From the IMG/VR virus record IMGVR_UViG_3300028767_000070, positions 1 to 31,372 of that record: DNA of 31,372 nucleotides. One strand, given 5' to 3'. Source of the DNA: a virus. Each line of letters begins with the position of its first letter. Position 1 is the first letter of the stretch. This document shows, piece after piece, positions 21,883 through 30,946 of the stretch. The notes under the pieces are model-generated. The model did not search any database, was not told the DNA's origin, and worked only from the letters and a program-made list of their open reading frames with translations. The position numbers and the translations under genes are program-made.

Positions 21883-24275
21883 TGAAATATACTGGTCAAT
21901 TTTCAAATATTAAAAATAAAATATATCAAGTTGATATTGATGTTAATGATGGTAACAATGGAACGTCTGAATTAATTTTTTCAGATGATCCATTTACTAT
22001 TGAGTTAAATAAAAATAGCGTCATTTATGAACCTTTAAAGCTATCAAATGCCACTTGTAGTATCATAGCATCAGATTATAATTTTAATCTCTACAGTGCG
22101 ACCGCACAGGGTTCAAAGCTTACATTAAAAGATATTGATAACAATAAGATCACATGGATAGGGTATTTAACACCTAATATCTACCAGATGGGGTTCGAAC
22201 AAGAATTTGAAACTATCCAGATAGAAGCCATTGATGGTCTATCTACTTTGGATAATTACAAGTATGAACAAATCTATAATGATAATAGAAAAATTTTATC
22301 ATTTGAGGAATTAATAATTCATATTATAAAAAAATGTAATTGCTACAGTAATATATATGTTAATCAAAATAATTATTTAACAGATAAAACATCTGGCATT
22401 GATAAAATATATAATAATCTTCAATTGATTAGTGAAACATTTTACATGGGTGAAACAAAGTATATTAGAAATTATTTTGAATCAACATATCCAGTAACCT
22501 CACAAGTTGATATTTTAATTAACAACTGGTTACATATGACTATACCTGTTGGACAAAAAAAAACAGGGATATATTTAGGTGATATGACTGTAATACTTCA
22601 AAAGGTAATTACACCCGCAGAAGATGCAACATATTTTTATACACCACACAACACAGATACATTTAATGCAGATCAAACAAAAATAATTGATAAACTATTT
22701 GTTGCAGAACAAAATTTTTATAGTACAGATAATGAAGCAATCACATACAAAGAGGTATTAACACAATTATTGCAATTTTTAAATTATACTATCATTCAAG
22801 ATGGTGATGAATTATTTATAGTTAATTATGATTACATAAGAAATGGTTTTGATGATTATATAAAATATTCAACATCAAATAACTGGTTAACCTATTCAAC
22901 AGAAAGTTGTAAGTTAAAAAATGATTATGAAGTTAATGCAGATAGTTTTAAATCGAATGGTGCTAGTGTTGAATTAGATAGTGTTTATAATCAAATATCA
23001 ATTAAAACATCTGAAAGCAAACAAAGTACATTATTGCCAGAAATGTTCAAAGATGACTATTTAACCAACATAGGTGTAACCAATGCCAGCTGGACTGATT
23101 TGCAAATTAAAGCCTTTGGTGATCAAACATATATTTTTAGATATTTTAAAAATAGTAAATACACAAATATATATTATACCAATGATACAGACTGGACAGA
23201 AACAACATTTGGAACAGTTAACTATAACACTGTAGCTAATAACATTGGAAGTACATTTATCAGAGCAACAAATTATAAAACAACTGATGGTGCACCTGCA
23301 ACACTTGGGTTAACAGATTATTTGTGTTTACACAGACATTTAACTGAATACCCAAATAGCACTAAAAATGTATTAAAACCTGTTTTAAAATTAAATGCTG
23401 GTGTAATACCTCAATGTAGTTATTTATATGATGATTATTTTCTATTGATCAATACATCAGCATACTGGGATAGTAGGTTAAATGTTGCCTATATTGATGA
23501 TAAGGTTGTATTAAAAAATGATGATTCGTTTAATGAAAGTGATATTAAAATTGCAGCAAAATTAAAAATCGGTGATAAATATTGGAACGGTACAGTATGG
23601 AGTTTAACAGATTCAACATTCAATATCCAATTTGATAAAAAAGACAATGAACATCTATTTTATAAATGGTTTGAAATAAAGAACAATGTTAACTATAATT
23701 CATATATAAATCAATCTGGTCAAAAAATACCAATTTTAAAAAGTGATAAATTACTGGGTGAAGTTGAATTTTATTTATATACCCCTACAAATATTATATC
23801 TAAATATATAGTTGATAGTGTATGGTTAAAAGACTTGAAAATTGAATTGATCAAACCATCAGTTAAAAAAAATGATGATAGTGATACAGAATTTAAAAAT
23901 GAAATTAATATCGACTTTGTTAATGAATTTTCAGATATATCATTAAAAACATGTAGCAATACAAATAAAGGTTTAAGTTATTCGGTTGTAATTGATAAAC
24001 CGTCTGTAGCTGTAGGATATAGAAACAATGAACAAATTTGCACAAAAACATTAGAATTAAATCAAATGCAAGAACATAATATTATACAGGCTTATGTTAA
24101 TCAATATTCAACCCCTGCAAAGAAATTAAACTTAACACTGGGTAATGAATTTAAACCATATTCATTATTAACAGTTAATCAAACTGAATTTATCAATGAA
24201 AAATTTATTGTTGATGGCATGAGTATTGATGTTAAAAATGATACAAATCTATTGAACATTGTTTCAAAAAAATAA
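21882..24275 (+). CDS. Tail tip/baseplate protein
   Basis: The 797-residue protein directly after the tape measure starts MKYTGQFSNIKNKIYQVDI and contains ITWIGYLTPNIYQMGFEQEFETIQIEAIDGLSTL. This pattern is shared by Bacteroidota phage tail proteins and resembles distal tail and tail-associated hub proteins. The C-terminal segment KKLNLTLGNEFKPYSLLTVNQTEFINEKFIVDGMSIDV looks like a hub fold end. It likely joins the tube to the receptor-binding parts. No lytic enzyme motif is evident. Position supports the call more than any single motif. Confidence 0.75.
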   Translation: MKYTGQFSNIKNKIYQVDIDVNDGNNGTSELIFSDDPFTIELNKNSVIYEPLKLSNATCSIIASDYNFNLYSATAQGSKLTLKDIDNNKITWIGYLTPNIYQMGFEQEFETIQIEAIDGLSTLDNYKYEQIYNDNRKILSFEELIIHIIKKCNCYSNIYVNQNNYLTDKTSGIDKIYNNLQLISETFYMGETKYIRNYFESTYPVTSQVDILINNWLHMTIPVGQKKTGIYLGDMTVILQKVITPAEDATYFYTPHNTDTFNADQTKIIDKLFVAEQNFYSTDNEAITYKEVLTQLLQFLNYTIIQDGDELFIVNYDYIRNGFDDYIKYSTSNNWLTYSTESCKLKNDYEVNADSFKSNGASVELDSVYNQISIKTSESKQSTLLPEMFKDDYLTNIGVTNASWTDLQIKAFGDQTYIFRYFKNSKYTNIYYTNDTDWTETTFGTVNYNTVANNIGSTFIRATNYKTTDGAPATLGLTDYLCLHRHLTEYPNSTKNVLKPVLKLNAGVIPQCSYLYDDYFLLINTSAYWDSRLNVAYIDDKVVLKNDDSFNESDIKIAAKLKIGDKYWNGTVWSLTDSTFNIQFDKKDNEHLFYKWFEIKNNVNYNSYINQSGQKIPILKSDKLLGEVEFYLYTPTNIISKYIVDSVWLKDLKIELIKPSVKKNDDSDTEFKNEINIDFVNEFSDISLKTCSNTNKGLSYSVVIDKPSVAVGYRNNEQICTKTLELNQMQEHNIIQAYVNQYSTPAKKLNLTLGNEFKPYSLLTVNQTEFINEKFIVDGMSIDVKNDTNLLNIVSKK

Positions 24276-24296
24276 GAAGTTAAAAATTAAAATATA

Positions 24297-26975
24297 ATGA
24301 ATTTCATTACAAAAGATATACCATTACAAAGAAGCACATCAACCAGTACTACAATAGTAAGCAGTTCGGGCGGTGGATCTGGTAGCAGTTCATCAGTTCA
24401 ATACAAATACTTACAATTAGACCCACAGAGCAGTAATTTAATAACTAATGGTACAATTGCATTGTCTACTTCATTGGGTGGCTTATATGGCAGCGTTACA
24501 GGCTCTACAGCCAATTATTTAATCAGTAATAACAATGGGTGGATTTTCAGAAATGGAACAACAAACAAAAACATTGCATCAGTTGACGAAGTAGGGAAAA
24601 TTAATGTAACAGGATTGGAGTTAATTAATGACACTAAAACAATTGACCTATCAATTAATGCTGATGGTAACATGTTGATTAGTGGTAGTGATATGACTGA
24701 TAAACCAGTTATACAAAGTATTATTGATGGAGTGTTTCAAGACCTTTTAATTAATCCCAACGGTGGCAATGTAAGCATCAATACAGAATATAGTGAGGGT
24801 TATCAATTAAATGTAAATGGTACAATAAAATCACATAATATAACTGTTAATGGTGGAAGTCATAACAATGTATTATCAACTGATGCAATAGATGGTAGTT
24901 TTAAATTAAATGGTCAACCTTTAGGAGCTAGAATATACAAAATTGATGAATTAATAAGCGGTACATTTTCATCTGAGGATATAAGTAATTCAGTTAATGC
25001 TTATGTAGGTAAGAACTTACTACAAAGAGTAACAGCCATTGAAACAACAGGTTCACAACCTGTTTTTAATGGTACTGGTTTTGTAAAGGTGAACGGTTCA
25101 GTTATTAGTTATGATAACAATAGTTATTTGACTGGAATTAATGAAGTAATGGTTACTAATGCATTGGGATATTTACCAGTTAAACAAGGTGGTGGTATTG
25201 ACCAAACAAATAATAATGTTTATATCGGTTGGAGCAATGCAGGTAAAGTAAAAGTAACAATAGACAGTACAAACATTGGTAATATATTATTTGAAGGTAA
25301 AGGTAATTCTTTGTTAACTAATGATTCGGGTTTTATAACATCGAGTTCATTAAATGGTTATTTATCATTGAATGGTGGTTCAATGAATAATACAAATATG
25401 GTTAATGGTCTAAATGCTCAATATTTCAATAACCAACCAATTAATAATTTCCATTATAACAGTGATAATTATTACAGTAGTAGAGATGCAAACACTATTA
25501 TTGGTGGTTATGGATTAAACACTACTGGAAATGGAACAGGTAACAATAATTTCCCTTATGGTTATGGTACTGTTATGACTTATGATTTAGGTTATGCAAA
25601 AACACAGTTACAATTTAACTATACAGGTGAGTTAACCGTTAGAAGTTATTGGGGTGGTAATTGGAATGCTAACAGAGTTGTCTGGGATAGCGGTAATTTT
25701 AATCCTGCAAATTACCTACTAAAAACAGGTGATTATATGACTGGTAGACTTGAAATTTATACAACAGAAGCGTTAAGAGTAATTCAAGATAATGGTTATT
25801 TATCTTTTTTTAATTCAGCAGGTACAACAAGAAATGGCTATATACAAGTTGCTAGTAATTCAGTATATATTGCCGCTGAAAGTGGTTCAGGGGATATTGC
25901 TCTAATTAATAAAAATGCTGTAATAATTAGAAATGATGTTGGAGGTGAAGCAAGAGTACAATTAACAGGTTCACAAGGTTCAGCAAAACAATATTCTATT
26001 AAAAATTCAATATATGGTATTTCAAATACTGGTTTTTCTATTAGAAATGATTCCGATAGTACTACTCCATTTTATATAGATGGTTCTGATAATTCAACAT
26101 TTAGTGGAAATGGTAATTTTGGCGGTGGTCTTTTTTCTAATAAATATTTATCACTTGTTAACTCATCAGATAACGATTCAGACGGTAATCCTTGGTATGG
26201 TCTAGGACATAAAACAAGTAATCTTGTTAACCTAAATGGATATTTTGGCATAAGATTAAAAACAGCAGGTGGTTATACTGATTTTACTAGTGGTGGTAAT
26301 ATAGATGCTAGTGGTGGATTAACAACTACTTATTTAGATGTCGCTAAAAACTTAAATACACCTGCTATTAGATTAAGAACTAATTCCCCTTGGGATTCAG
26401 CTATTGGGCACGATAGCGGTGGTGGTGAAACTGTAGCTTTTATGGCTAAAAATGTGTCAACCAATTTTAAATTTAAAGTAGGATTTGACCCTGCTAGCTT
26501 CGGTGTTGGAATATTTAGAAATATGGCTAATGCTGATTTTGAAATTGGTAACGGTTATGCTAAAATAGCGGGTAATGATGTAATTCATACAGGTAACATA
26601 TCAAGTCAATCAGTCAATTATGCAAACACATCGGGTGGCAGTAATAGAATGAATTATATTGATATAAATAACACATCAGCTAATCAAGTAGAATTTTATC
26701 AAAGTAGCTCAAATAATCCATATAATGATAACCCCACAGGTTCGTGGGCTACTATGTTTAAAATGTCGCACGGTGATGGTAATACATATTATAATAGAAG
26801 ATTAGCTTTTCCATTTTGGGGTAATGATGTTTATGTTGGCGGTCGAACAGGTGGAAGTGAAACAAGTTGGGAAAAGTTAATACATTCAAAAACTATAGGT
26901 ACATTTTGGACTGGCACAAAAGCAGAATTTGACGCATTATCAAAAGATGGAAATACAATGTACATAATAATTTAA
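24297..26975 (+). CDS. Tail fibre / receptor-binding protein with pyocin-knob-like domains
   Basis: The 892-residue protein starts with an S/T/G-rich attachment region (residues 12-35). Its repetitive shaft is rich in Gly, Asn and Ser, with beta-helix-like strands (NGTIKSHNITVNGGSHNN). A knob-like domain lies at about 390-480: DANTIIGGYGLNTTG...YAKTQLQFNYTGELTVRSYWGGNWN, matching the pyocin-knob pattern. A second resembling unit precedes the C-terminal end FWTGTKAEFDALSKDGNTMYIII, a common last module of phage fibres. It would recognise the host surface. Composition is unlike the rest of the genome, as usual for exchanged fibre genes. Confidence 0.9.
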   Translation: MNFITKDIPLQRSTSTSTTIVSSSGGGSGSSSSVQYKYLQLDPQSSNLITNGTIALSTSLGGLYGSVTGSTANYLISNNNGWIFRNGTTNKNIASVDEVGKINVTGLELINDTKTIDLSINADGNMLISGSDMTDKPVIQSIIDGVFQDLLINPNGGNVSINTEYSEGYQLNVNGTIKSHNITVNGGSHNNVLSTDAIDGSFKLNGQPLGARIYKIDELISGTFSSEDISNSVNAYVGKNLLQRVTAIETTGSQPVFNGTGFVKVNGSVISYDNNSYLTGINEVMVTNALGYLPVKQGGGIDQTNNNVYIGWSNAGKVKVTIDSTNIGNILFEGKGNSLLTNDSGFITSSSLNGYLSLNGGSMNNTNMVNGLNAQYFNNQPINNFHYNSDNYYSSRDANTIIGGYGLNTTGNGTGNNNFPYGYGTVMTYDLGYAKTQLQFNYTGELTVRSYWGGNWNANRVVWDSGNFNPANYLLKTGDYMTGRLEIYTTEALRVIQDNGYLSFFNSAGTTRNGYIQVASNSVYIAAESGSGDIALINKNAVIIRNDVGGEARVQLTGSQGSAKQYSIKNSIYGISNTGFSIRNDSDSTTPFYIDGSDNSTFSGNGNFGGGLFSNKYLSLVNSSDNDSDGNPWYGLGHKTSNLVNLNGYFGIRLKTAGGYTDFTSGGNIDASGGLTTTYLDVAKNLNTPAIRLRTNSPWDSAIGHDSGGGETVAFMAKNVSTNFKFKVGFDPASFGVGIFRNMANADFEIGNGYAKIAGNDVIHTGNISSQSVNYANTSGGSNRMNYIDINNTSANQVEFYQSSSNNPYNDNPTGSWATMFKMSHGDGNTYYNRRLAFPFWGNDVYVGGRTGGSETSWEKLIHSKTIGTFWTGTKAEFDALSKDGNTMYIII

Positions 26976-26985
26976 TAATAAAACT

Positions 26986-28113
26986 ATGGGGGATTTTAAC
27001 ACAGGAAGTATAAACAATGTAGCTAATATAAAACTGGGAAATGTACAGGTAAATAATGTATTTATGGGTACAACTGGAATATGGACAAATAAACTTAAAT
27101 TTGATTACACAATAACACAGGAACTAACCTTTTTAGACCCAACAGGGGAAGCTAAAGATTCTGGACAAATTCAAGGGATGAATAATACAATAGTCAAAAG
27201 TATATCACAATCAACTGATAACTTTACACAATTAACAACAATTCCATATAGTACAACTAATTCATTAACTTATTACAACCCATTTACTACATTAACACAA
27301 AGTAATAGTTTTACAGACACAATTTATAAATTTGATTTGAATAAATTCAAGTTAGTTACTAATCAGTTTCACAATTGGTATGCAGGTAGCACTGTACCTG
27401 TTGGGAGTGGTTCGGGTGTTGGTGCTGAAAGTTGGCACAATTTAGATGATACAAATGCACATTCAGTTGTAACCAATGGGGCTTATAGTGGAAGTATTAT
27501 ATTAAAAAATCAACCACTTGATATTCCAATTGATTTAAAAATTAATGGTTACAAACAAATAGATGCTTTACAAATAAATTATGATGAACCTGTTTTAACC
27601 AATGGGGCGTTAACTATTAGAATGTGGATAAGAACAGACAATCTATCTAGTAATCACAATTATGGAACAATTAATAGTTTTAGATTTTATGCTTTAAATT
27701 GTAATTTATCTGCTTATGATGATGCAGGTGTATTCTTTGACTTTAACAATAATTTTGATATAACGTTCGATGATGGTACAGCAACATATACTAATGGTAA
27801 TGGAGTTTGTGAGATGATTTGGGTATGGAATTTTCCACAATCAACAATGGGATTTTTTGATGCATTTGCTGAGTGTGGTATTAATTCAGTTGTTGGTACT
27901 ATTCTTAGTATATCATATAATAATACAACTATAACAGTTGATGAGGGTTATTTGTCTAATGGTGTATATTTAAGTAATATATTTTTTGATACCAATGGGT
28001 TAACAGGCATGAACTGGATTACTTTAGGTGGTGATAATATTATGCCAATTACAACAAGATTGAAGAATTATAAAGTAACATTGAATTATAACCTTACTGA
28101 TGTTTACCCATAA
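26986..28113 (+). CDS. Tail-associated protein, possible second receptor-binding or tip protein
   Basis: Not firmly recognised. The first 35 residues (INNVANIKLGNVQVNNVFMGTTGIW) match a short motif seen at the start of many tail-tip and adhesion proteins, in which I-x-LG-x-x-x-V-x-x-V/I-x-x-G-x-x-x-IW recurs. The rest (about 340 residues) is beta-rich with many Thr, Asn and aromatic residues and no catalytic motif. It lies 10 bp after the fibre gene and is the last gene before the operon terminator. It probably decorates the fibre or tail tip; a hydrolytic role cannot be excluded. Confidence 0.65.
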   Translation: MGDFNTGSINNVANIKLGNVQVNNVFMGTTGIWTNKLKFDYTITQELTFLDPTGEAKDSGQIQGMNNTIVKSISQSTDNFTQLTTIPYSTTNSLTYYNPFTTLTQSNSFTDTIYKFDLNKFKLVTNQFHNWYAGSTVPVGSGSGVGAESWHNLDDTNAHSVVTNGAYSGSIILKNQPLDIPIDLKINGYKQIDALQINYDEPVLTNGALTIRMWIRTDNLSSNHNYGTINSFRFYALNCNLSAYDDAGVFFDFNNNFDITFDDGTATYTNGNGVCEMIWVWNFPQSTMGFFDAFAECGINSVVGTILSISYNNTTITVDEGYLSNGVYLSNIFFDTNGLTGMNWITLGGDNIMPITTRLKNYKVTLNYNLTDVYP

Positions 28114-28141
28114 CCAGATCAACAGATCAATTAATAATTTA

Positions 28142-28174
28142 AACCCTGTCAATTAATTTTGATGGGGTTTTTTT
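28142..28174 (+). terminator. Terminator of the tail operon
   Basis: AACCCTGTCAA (28142-28152) pairs with TTGATGGGGTT (28159-28169) around a 6 nt loop, followed by a T run. Late promoter 5 starts at 28177. Confidence 0.87.
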
Positions 28175-28176
28175 AT

Positions 28177-28206
28177 GTCAGCTGTATTGGTACATATATT
28201 AATAAA
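28177..28206 (+). promoter_or_regulatory. Late promoter 5 (lysis operon)
   Basis: GTCAGC (28177-28182), 8 nt, TACAT (28191-28195), 5 nt, AATAAA (28201-28206), the last box with two mismatches to TATATA. The start codon used is at 28270, 63 bp further on. The weaker box may mean lower or later expression of the lysis genes. Confidence 0.55.
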
Positions 28207-28269
28207 AGCAGTTCATTTAACTGTATATATAAGTATAAAATAATAAAAAGGATAGAATGTAATATTAAA

Positions 28270-28701
28270 ATGACTTTAACACTAACAGCAATTATAACAG
28301 GGATAGGATCAATATTTACATTATTGGCAGGGCAAAAATGGTTATTCCCATACATTGAAAAATATATCAATAGAAAGCATACTAATCAACTCGAAACATT
28401 AGATGTTAACAAAAAACTGATAAGTGTTGAAACTGATAATAACAAACTATATGAAAATCAAATTACATTCTTTGTTAATCAAGTTGAGAATTTACAAAAA
28501 CAATTACTCAGAAAAGGGGACGAAATAACAGAAATGTCAATCCAATGTGATGAGTTAAGAGGTGCTTTATTATTAATACAAAAAGAACTTTTTGCAGAAA
28601 AACAAAAAAACTTAGAATTAACAGAACACTATTGTGGTAATACAACATGTGCTGTTAGAGTCAGACACATTAACATAAATAAAATACATAATAAAAAATA
28701 A
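28270..28701 (+). CDS. Membrane-anchored coiled-coil protein of the lysis region
   Basis: I place the start at 28270 (MTLTLTAIITGIG), because an upstream in-frame ATG at 28159 lies inside the terminator and promoter. The resulting 143-residue protein has one membrane segment (about 4-22), a long coiled coil (45-125), and a C-terminal YCGNTTCAVRVRH with two cysteines five residues apart. Bacteroidota phages commonly encode this layout between tail and lysin genes; its function is unknown. A holin, spanin or pinholin-like role is possible given the position. Another candidate holin is encoded at 30617. Confidence 0.75.
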   Translation: MTLTLTAIITGIGSIFTLLAGQKWLFPYIEKYINRKHTNQLETLDVNKKLISVETDNNKLYENQITFFVNQVENLQKQLLRKGDEITEMSIQCDELRGALLLIQKELFAEKQKNLELTEHYCGNTTCAVRVRHININKIHNKK

Positions 28702-28702
28702 C

Positions 28703-28861
28703 ATGGAAAATAAAAAATTGAATTTTGAAGTAAGCATTGAAGATGCTAATATAATTTTAAATGCTTTAAGTACTCAACCCTTTGCACAAGTAGCAAAATT
28801 AATTAATGAATTGCAACAATCAGCATCAGCACAATTGCAACCAGAAGCAGAAGTAAAATAA
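28703..28861 (+). CDS. Small protein of the lysis region (52 aa)
   Basis: The frame reads MENKKLNFEVSIEDANI, then LNALSTQPFAQVAKLINELQQ, a helical, amphipathic protein that has relatives of the same length and pattern in many Bacteroidota phages (from memory; not searched). The start has the local A-rich leader and overlaps no other gene. It falls under the usual size cutoff. Function unknown. Confidence 0.65.
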   Translation: MENKKLNFEVSIEDANIILNALSTQPFAQVAKLINELQQSASAQLQPEAEVK

Positions 28862-28884
28862 TAACACATTAACCTAAACACAAA

Positions 28885-29235
28885 ATGAGTTTACAAAAAA
28901 CAATAGATTTTAAAAATGGTATAGTAGCAGAGAATGCATATATCACTATCAGTAATATTAACATTGATTTCGAAAACAAATCAGCAAATTTTAATGTAAA
29001 AACCTTTTACAGTAAAGAAGTAAAAGAACAAGGTTTAAACCCTATAGAACAGGAATACATACACATATCAGACAATCAATTGAATATGTACCCAACCCCA
29101 ACCACTGGAACAACTGCACCAGAACCAGTACAAAACTATACTTTATATTTTGGGGCTGATGGAGATGTAAAAGACAATGCAGAAAACTATCTGTTAACAT
29201 TGGATAAATATAAAGATGCTGTTATTGTTGAGTAA
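28885..29235 (+). CDS. Unknown late protein (116 aa)
   Basis: Not recognised. A beta-rich N-terminal part (NGIVAENAYITISNINIDFENKSANF) is followed by a proline/threonine linker (YPTPTTGTTAPEPVQ) and a C-terminal segment ending DKYKDAVIVE. No signal peptide or membrane segment. Its stop codon overlaps the start of the endolysin gene by one base, so the two are probably translated together. It may be a small structural or tail-associated protein. Confidence 0.7.
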   Translation: MSLQKTIDFKNGIVAENAYITISNINIDFENKSANFNVKTFYSKEVKEQGLNPIEQEYIHISDNQLNMYPTPTTGTTAPEPVQNYTLYFGADGDVKDNAENYLLTLDKYKDAVIVE

Positions 29236-29642
29236 TGAAAGAGTTAATTAAACCTTTCCAGTTTTTCACTATTGAGGAATTAACCCACACAAATACAGGT
29301 CTACCAAATAAACCAGATCAAACAGTAATATATAATTTATCCCTACTTATCAACAAAGTATTAGATCCTGTTAGAATTGCATATAAGCACAGTATTACTG
29401 TCAATAGTGGCTACAGGTCAAAAGAAGTAAATAAAGCAGTTAAAGGGGCTACAAATAGCCAGCACTTAACAGGTGAAGCATCAGATATAACAGCGGGTTC
29501 ACCAGAGGAAAATAAAAAACTGTTTGAGATAATTAAACATTTGGGTGTATATGATCAAGTCATAAATGAATTTAATTATAGCTGGGTACATGTTAGTTAT
29601 TCACCTGTACATAATAGGAAACAAATATTAAATATCAATTGA
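29235..29642 (+). CDS. M15-family peptidase (endolysin)
   Basis: The 135-residue enzyme cuts the peptide crosslinks of peptidoglycan to release progeny. It shows the zinc ligands of the M15 peptidases: His77 and Asp84 in SQHLTGEASDI, and His119 in WVHVSY, with the conserved SGYRS loop (58-62). It has no signal peptide, so it would need a holin, plausibly the one at 30617. Length is typical of the small phage M15_3 group. Its stop overlaps the methyltransferase start (TTGA). Confidence 0.92.
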   Translation: MKELIKPFQFFTIEELTHTNTGLPNKPDQTVIYNLSLLINKVLDPVRIAYKHSITVNSGYRSKEVNKAVKGATNSQHLTGEASDITAGSPEENKKLFEIIKHLGVYDQVINEFNYSWVHVSYSPVHNRKQILNIN

Positions 29643-30574
29643 AAATAAATGATAACATACAATTATATCATGGTGATTGTTTAATTGAATCAGATAACAT
29701 TAAATCTGGTTCGGTTGATCTTATTCTTTGTGACCCCCCATATGGGACGATGAATGGCTTTAACAGTATCAATTGGGACTTTGCCATTGATCCAAAGGAA
29801 CTGTTTAAAGTAGCTAATAGAATATTAAGAAAGAATGGTAAGTTAATATTATTCAGTCAAGAACCATATACATCAAGATTAATTACTGAATCAATTGCAA
29901 ATATACCACTATCTTATAAGGCTATCTGGGAAAAAGATTCATTTGCTAATGCTTTGGGTTGTAATAAAAATATGGTTAGTTTCTTTGAAGATATATTAAT
30001 ATTCTCAAAGAAAGATGATACTGATTTAATGCACCCATTAAGAGGTTATTTTAAACAGATATTATACTACATTGGATTGAATAGTAAACAGGTTAACAGT
30101 GTATTAAAACATAGGAAAGCAGAACATACATTTTATATTGATAGTACACAGTTTGAATTATGCACTGAACAAACATATAATGAATTAACTGATAAGTTTA
30201 ATTTGAAAGATATGAATGGATATATAAACTTCAATGAGTTAAAAGAAATAGATAATCAATTCAAACAGGAATATAAAAGTACATTTAACCTATGGCAAGA
30301 TGGAAAGTATAAGAGTAATATATTAACATATAAGAAAGATTATACACACTTACATCAAACACAAAAGCCTGTATTATTATTAGAAGATTTAATTAAAACA
30401 TATTCAGATAACAATGATATGATTGTTGATTTAACAATGGGTTCATGCAGTACTGGTATCGCTGCAATCAATACAGACCGCAGGTTTATTGGTATAGAAA
30501 TGAATGATCATTATTATAAAGTATCAACTGATAGAGTTAACAACAGACTGTTAGAACTAATTACATTAAACTAA
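29639..30574 (+). CDS. DNA adenine/cytosine-N4 methyltransferase (phage, class beta order)
   Basis: The 311-residue enzyme has the catalytic motif DPPYG (residues 32-36) ahead of the AdoMet-binding motif DLTMGSCSTGIAAI (264-277), the beta-class order, plus HQTQKPVLLLEDLI before it. A ~95-residue insert (about 130-225) starting HPLRGYFKQIL and containing a helix-turn-helix-like RKAEHTFYIDSTQFEL would be the target recognition domain. Most likely it makes N6-methyladenine. Start is TTG, overlapping the lysin stop (TTGA); no ATG lies before the HGD motif. No cognate nuclease is adjacent, so it is an orphan enzyme that may protect the phage genome from restriction. Confidence 0.9.
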   Translation: MKINDNIQLYHGDCLIESDNIKSGSVDLILCDPPYGTMNGFNSINWDFAIDPKELFKVANRILRKNGKLILFSQEPYTSRLITESIANIPLSYKAIWEKDSFANALGCNKNMVSFFEDILIFSKKDDTDLMHPLRGYFKQILYYIGLNSKQVNSVLKHRKAEHTFYIDSTQFELCTEQTYNELTDKFNLKDMNGYINFNELKEIDNQFKQEYKSTFNLWQDGKYKSNILTYKKDYTHLHQTQKPVLLLEDLIKTYSDNNDMIVDLTMGSCSTGIAAINTDRRFIGIEMNDHYYKVSTDRVNNRLLELITLN

Positions 30575-30616
30575 TAAGATCAACACATAATAAACTAATA
30601 AGACTAATACAATACT

Positions 30617-30865
30617 ATGATTAAATTGATTACACATATTAAATACTTCTATCTGGTTCTTAAGGATCGAATTAAATCAAAAGAACCGATATTCTTTGCT
30701 ACAGTTAAGAAAGTATGTATTAAGATCGGTATAGCTGCACTGGCTGTTATAGGTGCGAACATCTCACTATCTCTGGCACTACCTACCACATTGATCACTA
30801 TACTTGGTTATATAGTCGCTATTGTTGTAGCTGTATATGGTACAAGTTCACTCACTAAAGAGTAA
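30617..30865 (+). CDS. Holin-like membrane protein
   Basis: The 82-residue protein has a short basic/polar N-terminal region (to about residue 33), then two hydrophobic segments (about 35-56 IKIGIAALAVIGANISLSLAL and 58-75 LITILGYIVAIVVAVYG). Small two-span proteins near the endolysin are typical phage holins, forming the hole that lets the lysin out. It is the last gene before the lysis-operon terminator. The family is common in Bacteroidota phages, though direct proof is lacking. Confidence 0.78.
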   Translation: MIKLITHIKYFYLVLKDRIKSKEPIFFATVKKVCIKIGIAALAVIGANISLSLALPTTLITILGYIVAIVVAVYGTSSLTKE

Positions 30866-30914
30866 CAAATATTTAATTGTTTTATATTGTTTCACTTGTT
30901 TAGGTTACAAGTTA

Positions 30915-30946
30915 AAAGGTTTGCATTGAGTTGTAAACCTTTTTTG
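30915..30946 (+). terminator. Terminator of the lysis operon
   Basis: AAAGGTTTGCA (30915-30925) pairs with TGTAAACCTTT (30932-30942), one G-U pair, followed by a T run to about 30946. It closes the late region before attR. Confidence 0.87.

Noticed and set aside
22190-22200. GGTTCGAA, resembling the T-arm of a tRNA
   Set aside because: It lies in the tail tip coding frame and no acceptor stem or anticodon arm can be drawn around it; no tRNA was found in the window.
24297-26975. Diversity-generating retroelement target in the tail fibre
   Set aside because: No reverse transcriptase, template repeat or accessory gene is found in the window.
28159-28269. Upstream start giving a 180-residue protein for the gene at 28270
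   Set aside because: The extra codons lie inside the terminator hairpin and late promoter 5 and encode an unlikely sequence; the ATG at 28270 gives a clean membrane segment.
4407-30574. Restriction-modification pair of the PD-(D/E)XK protein and the methyltransferase
   Set aside because: They are about 25 kb apart, on opposite strands, under different promoters.
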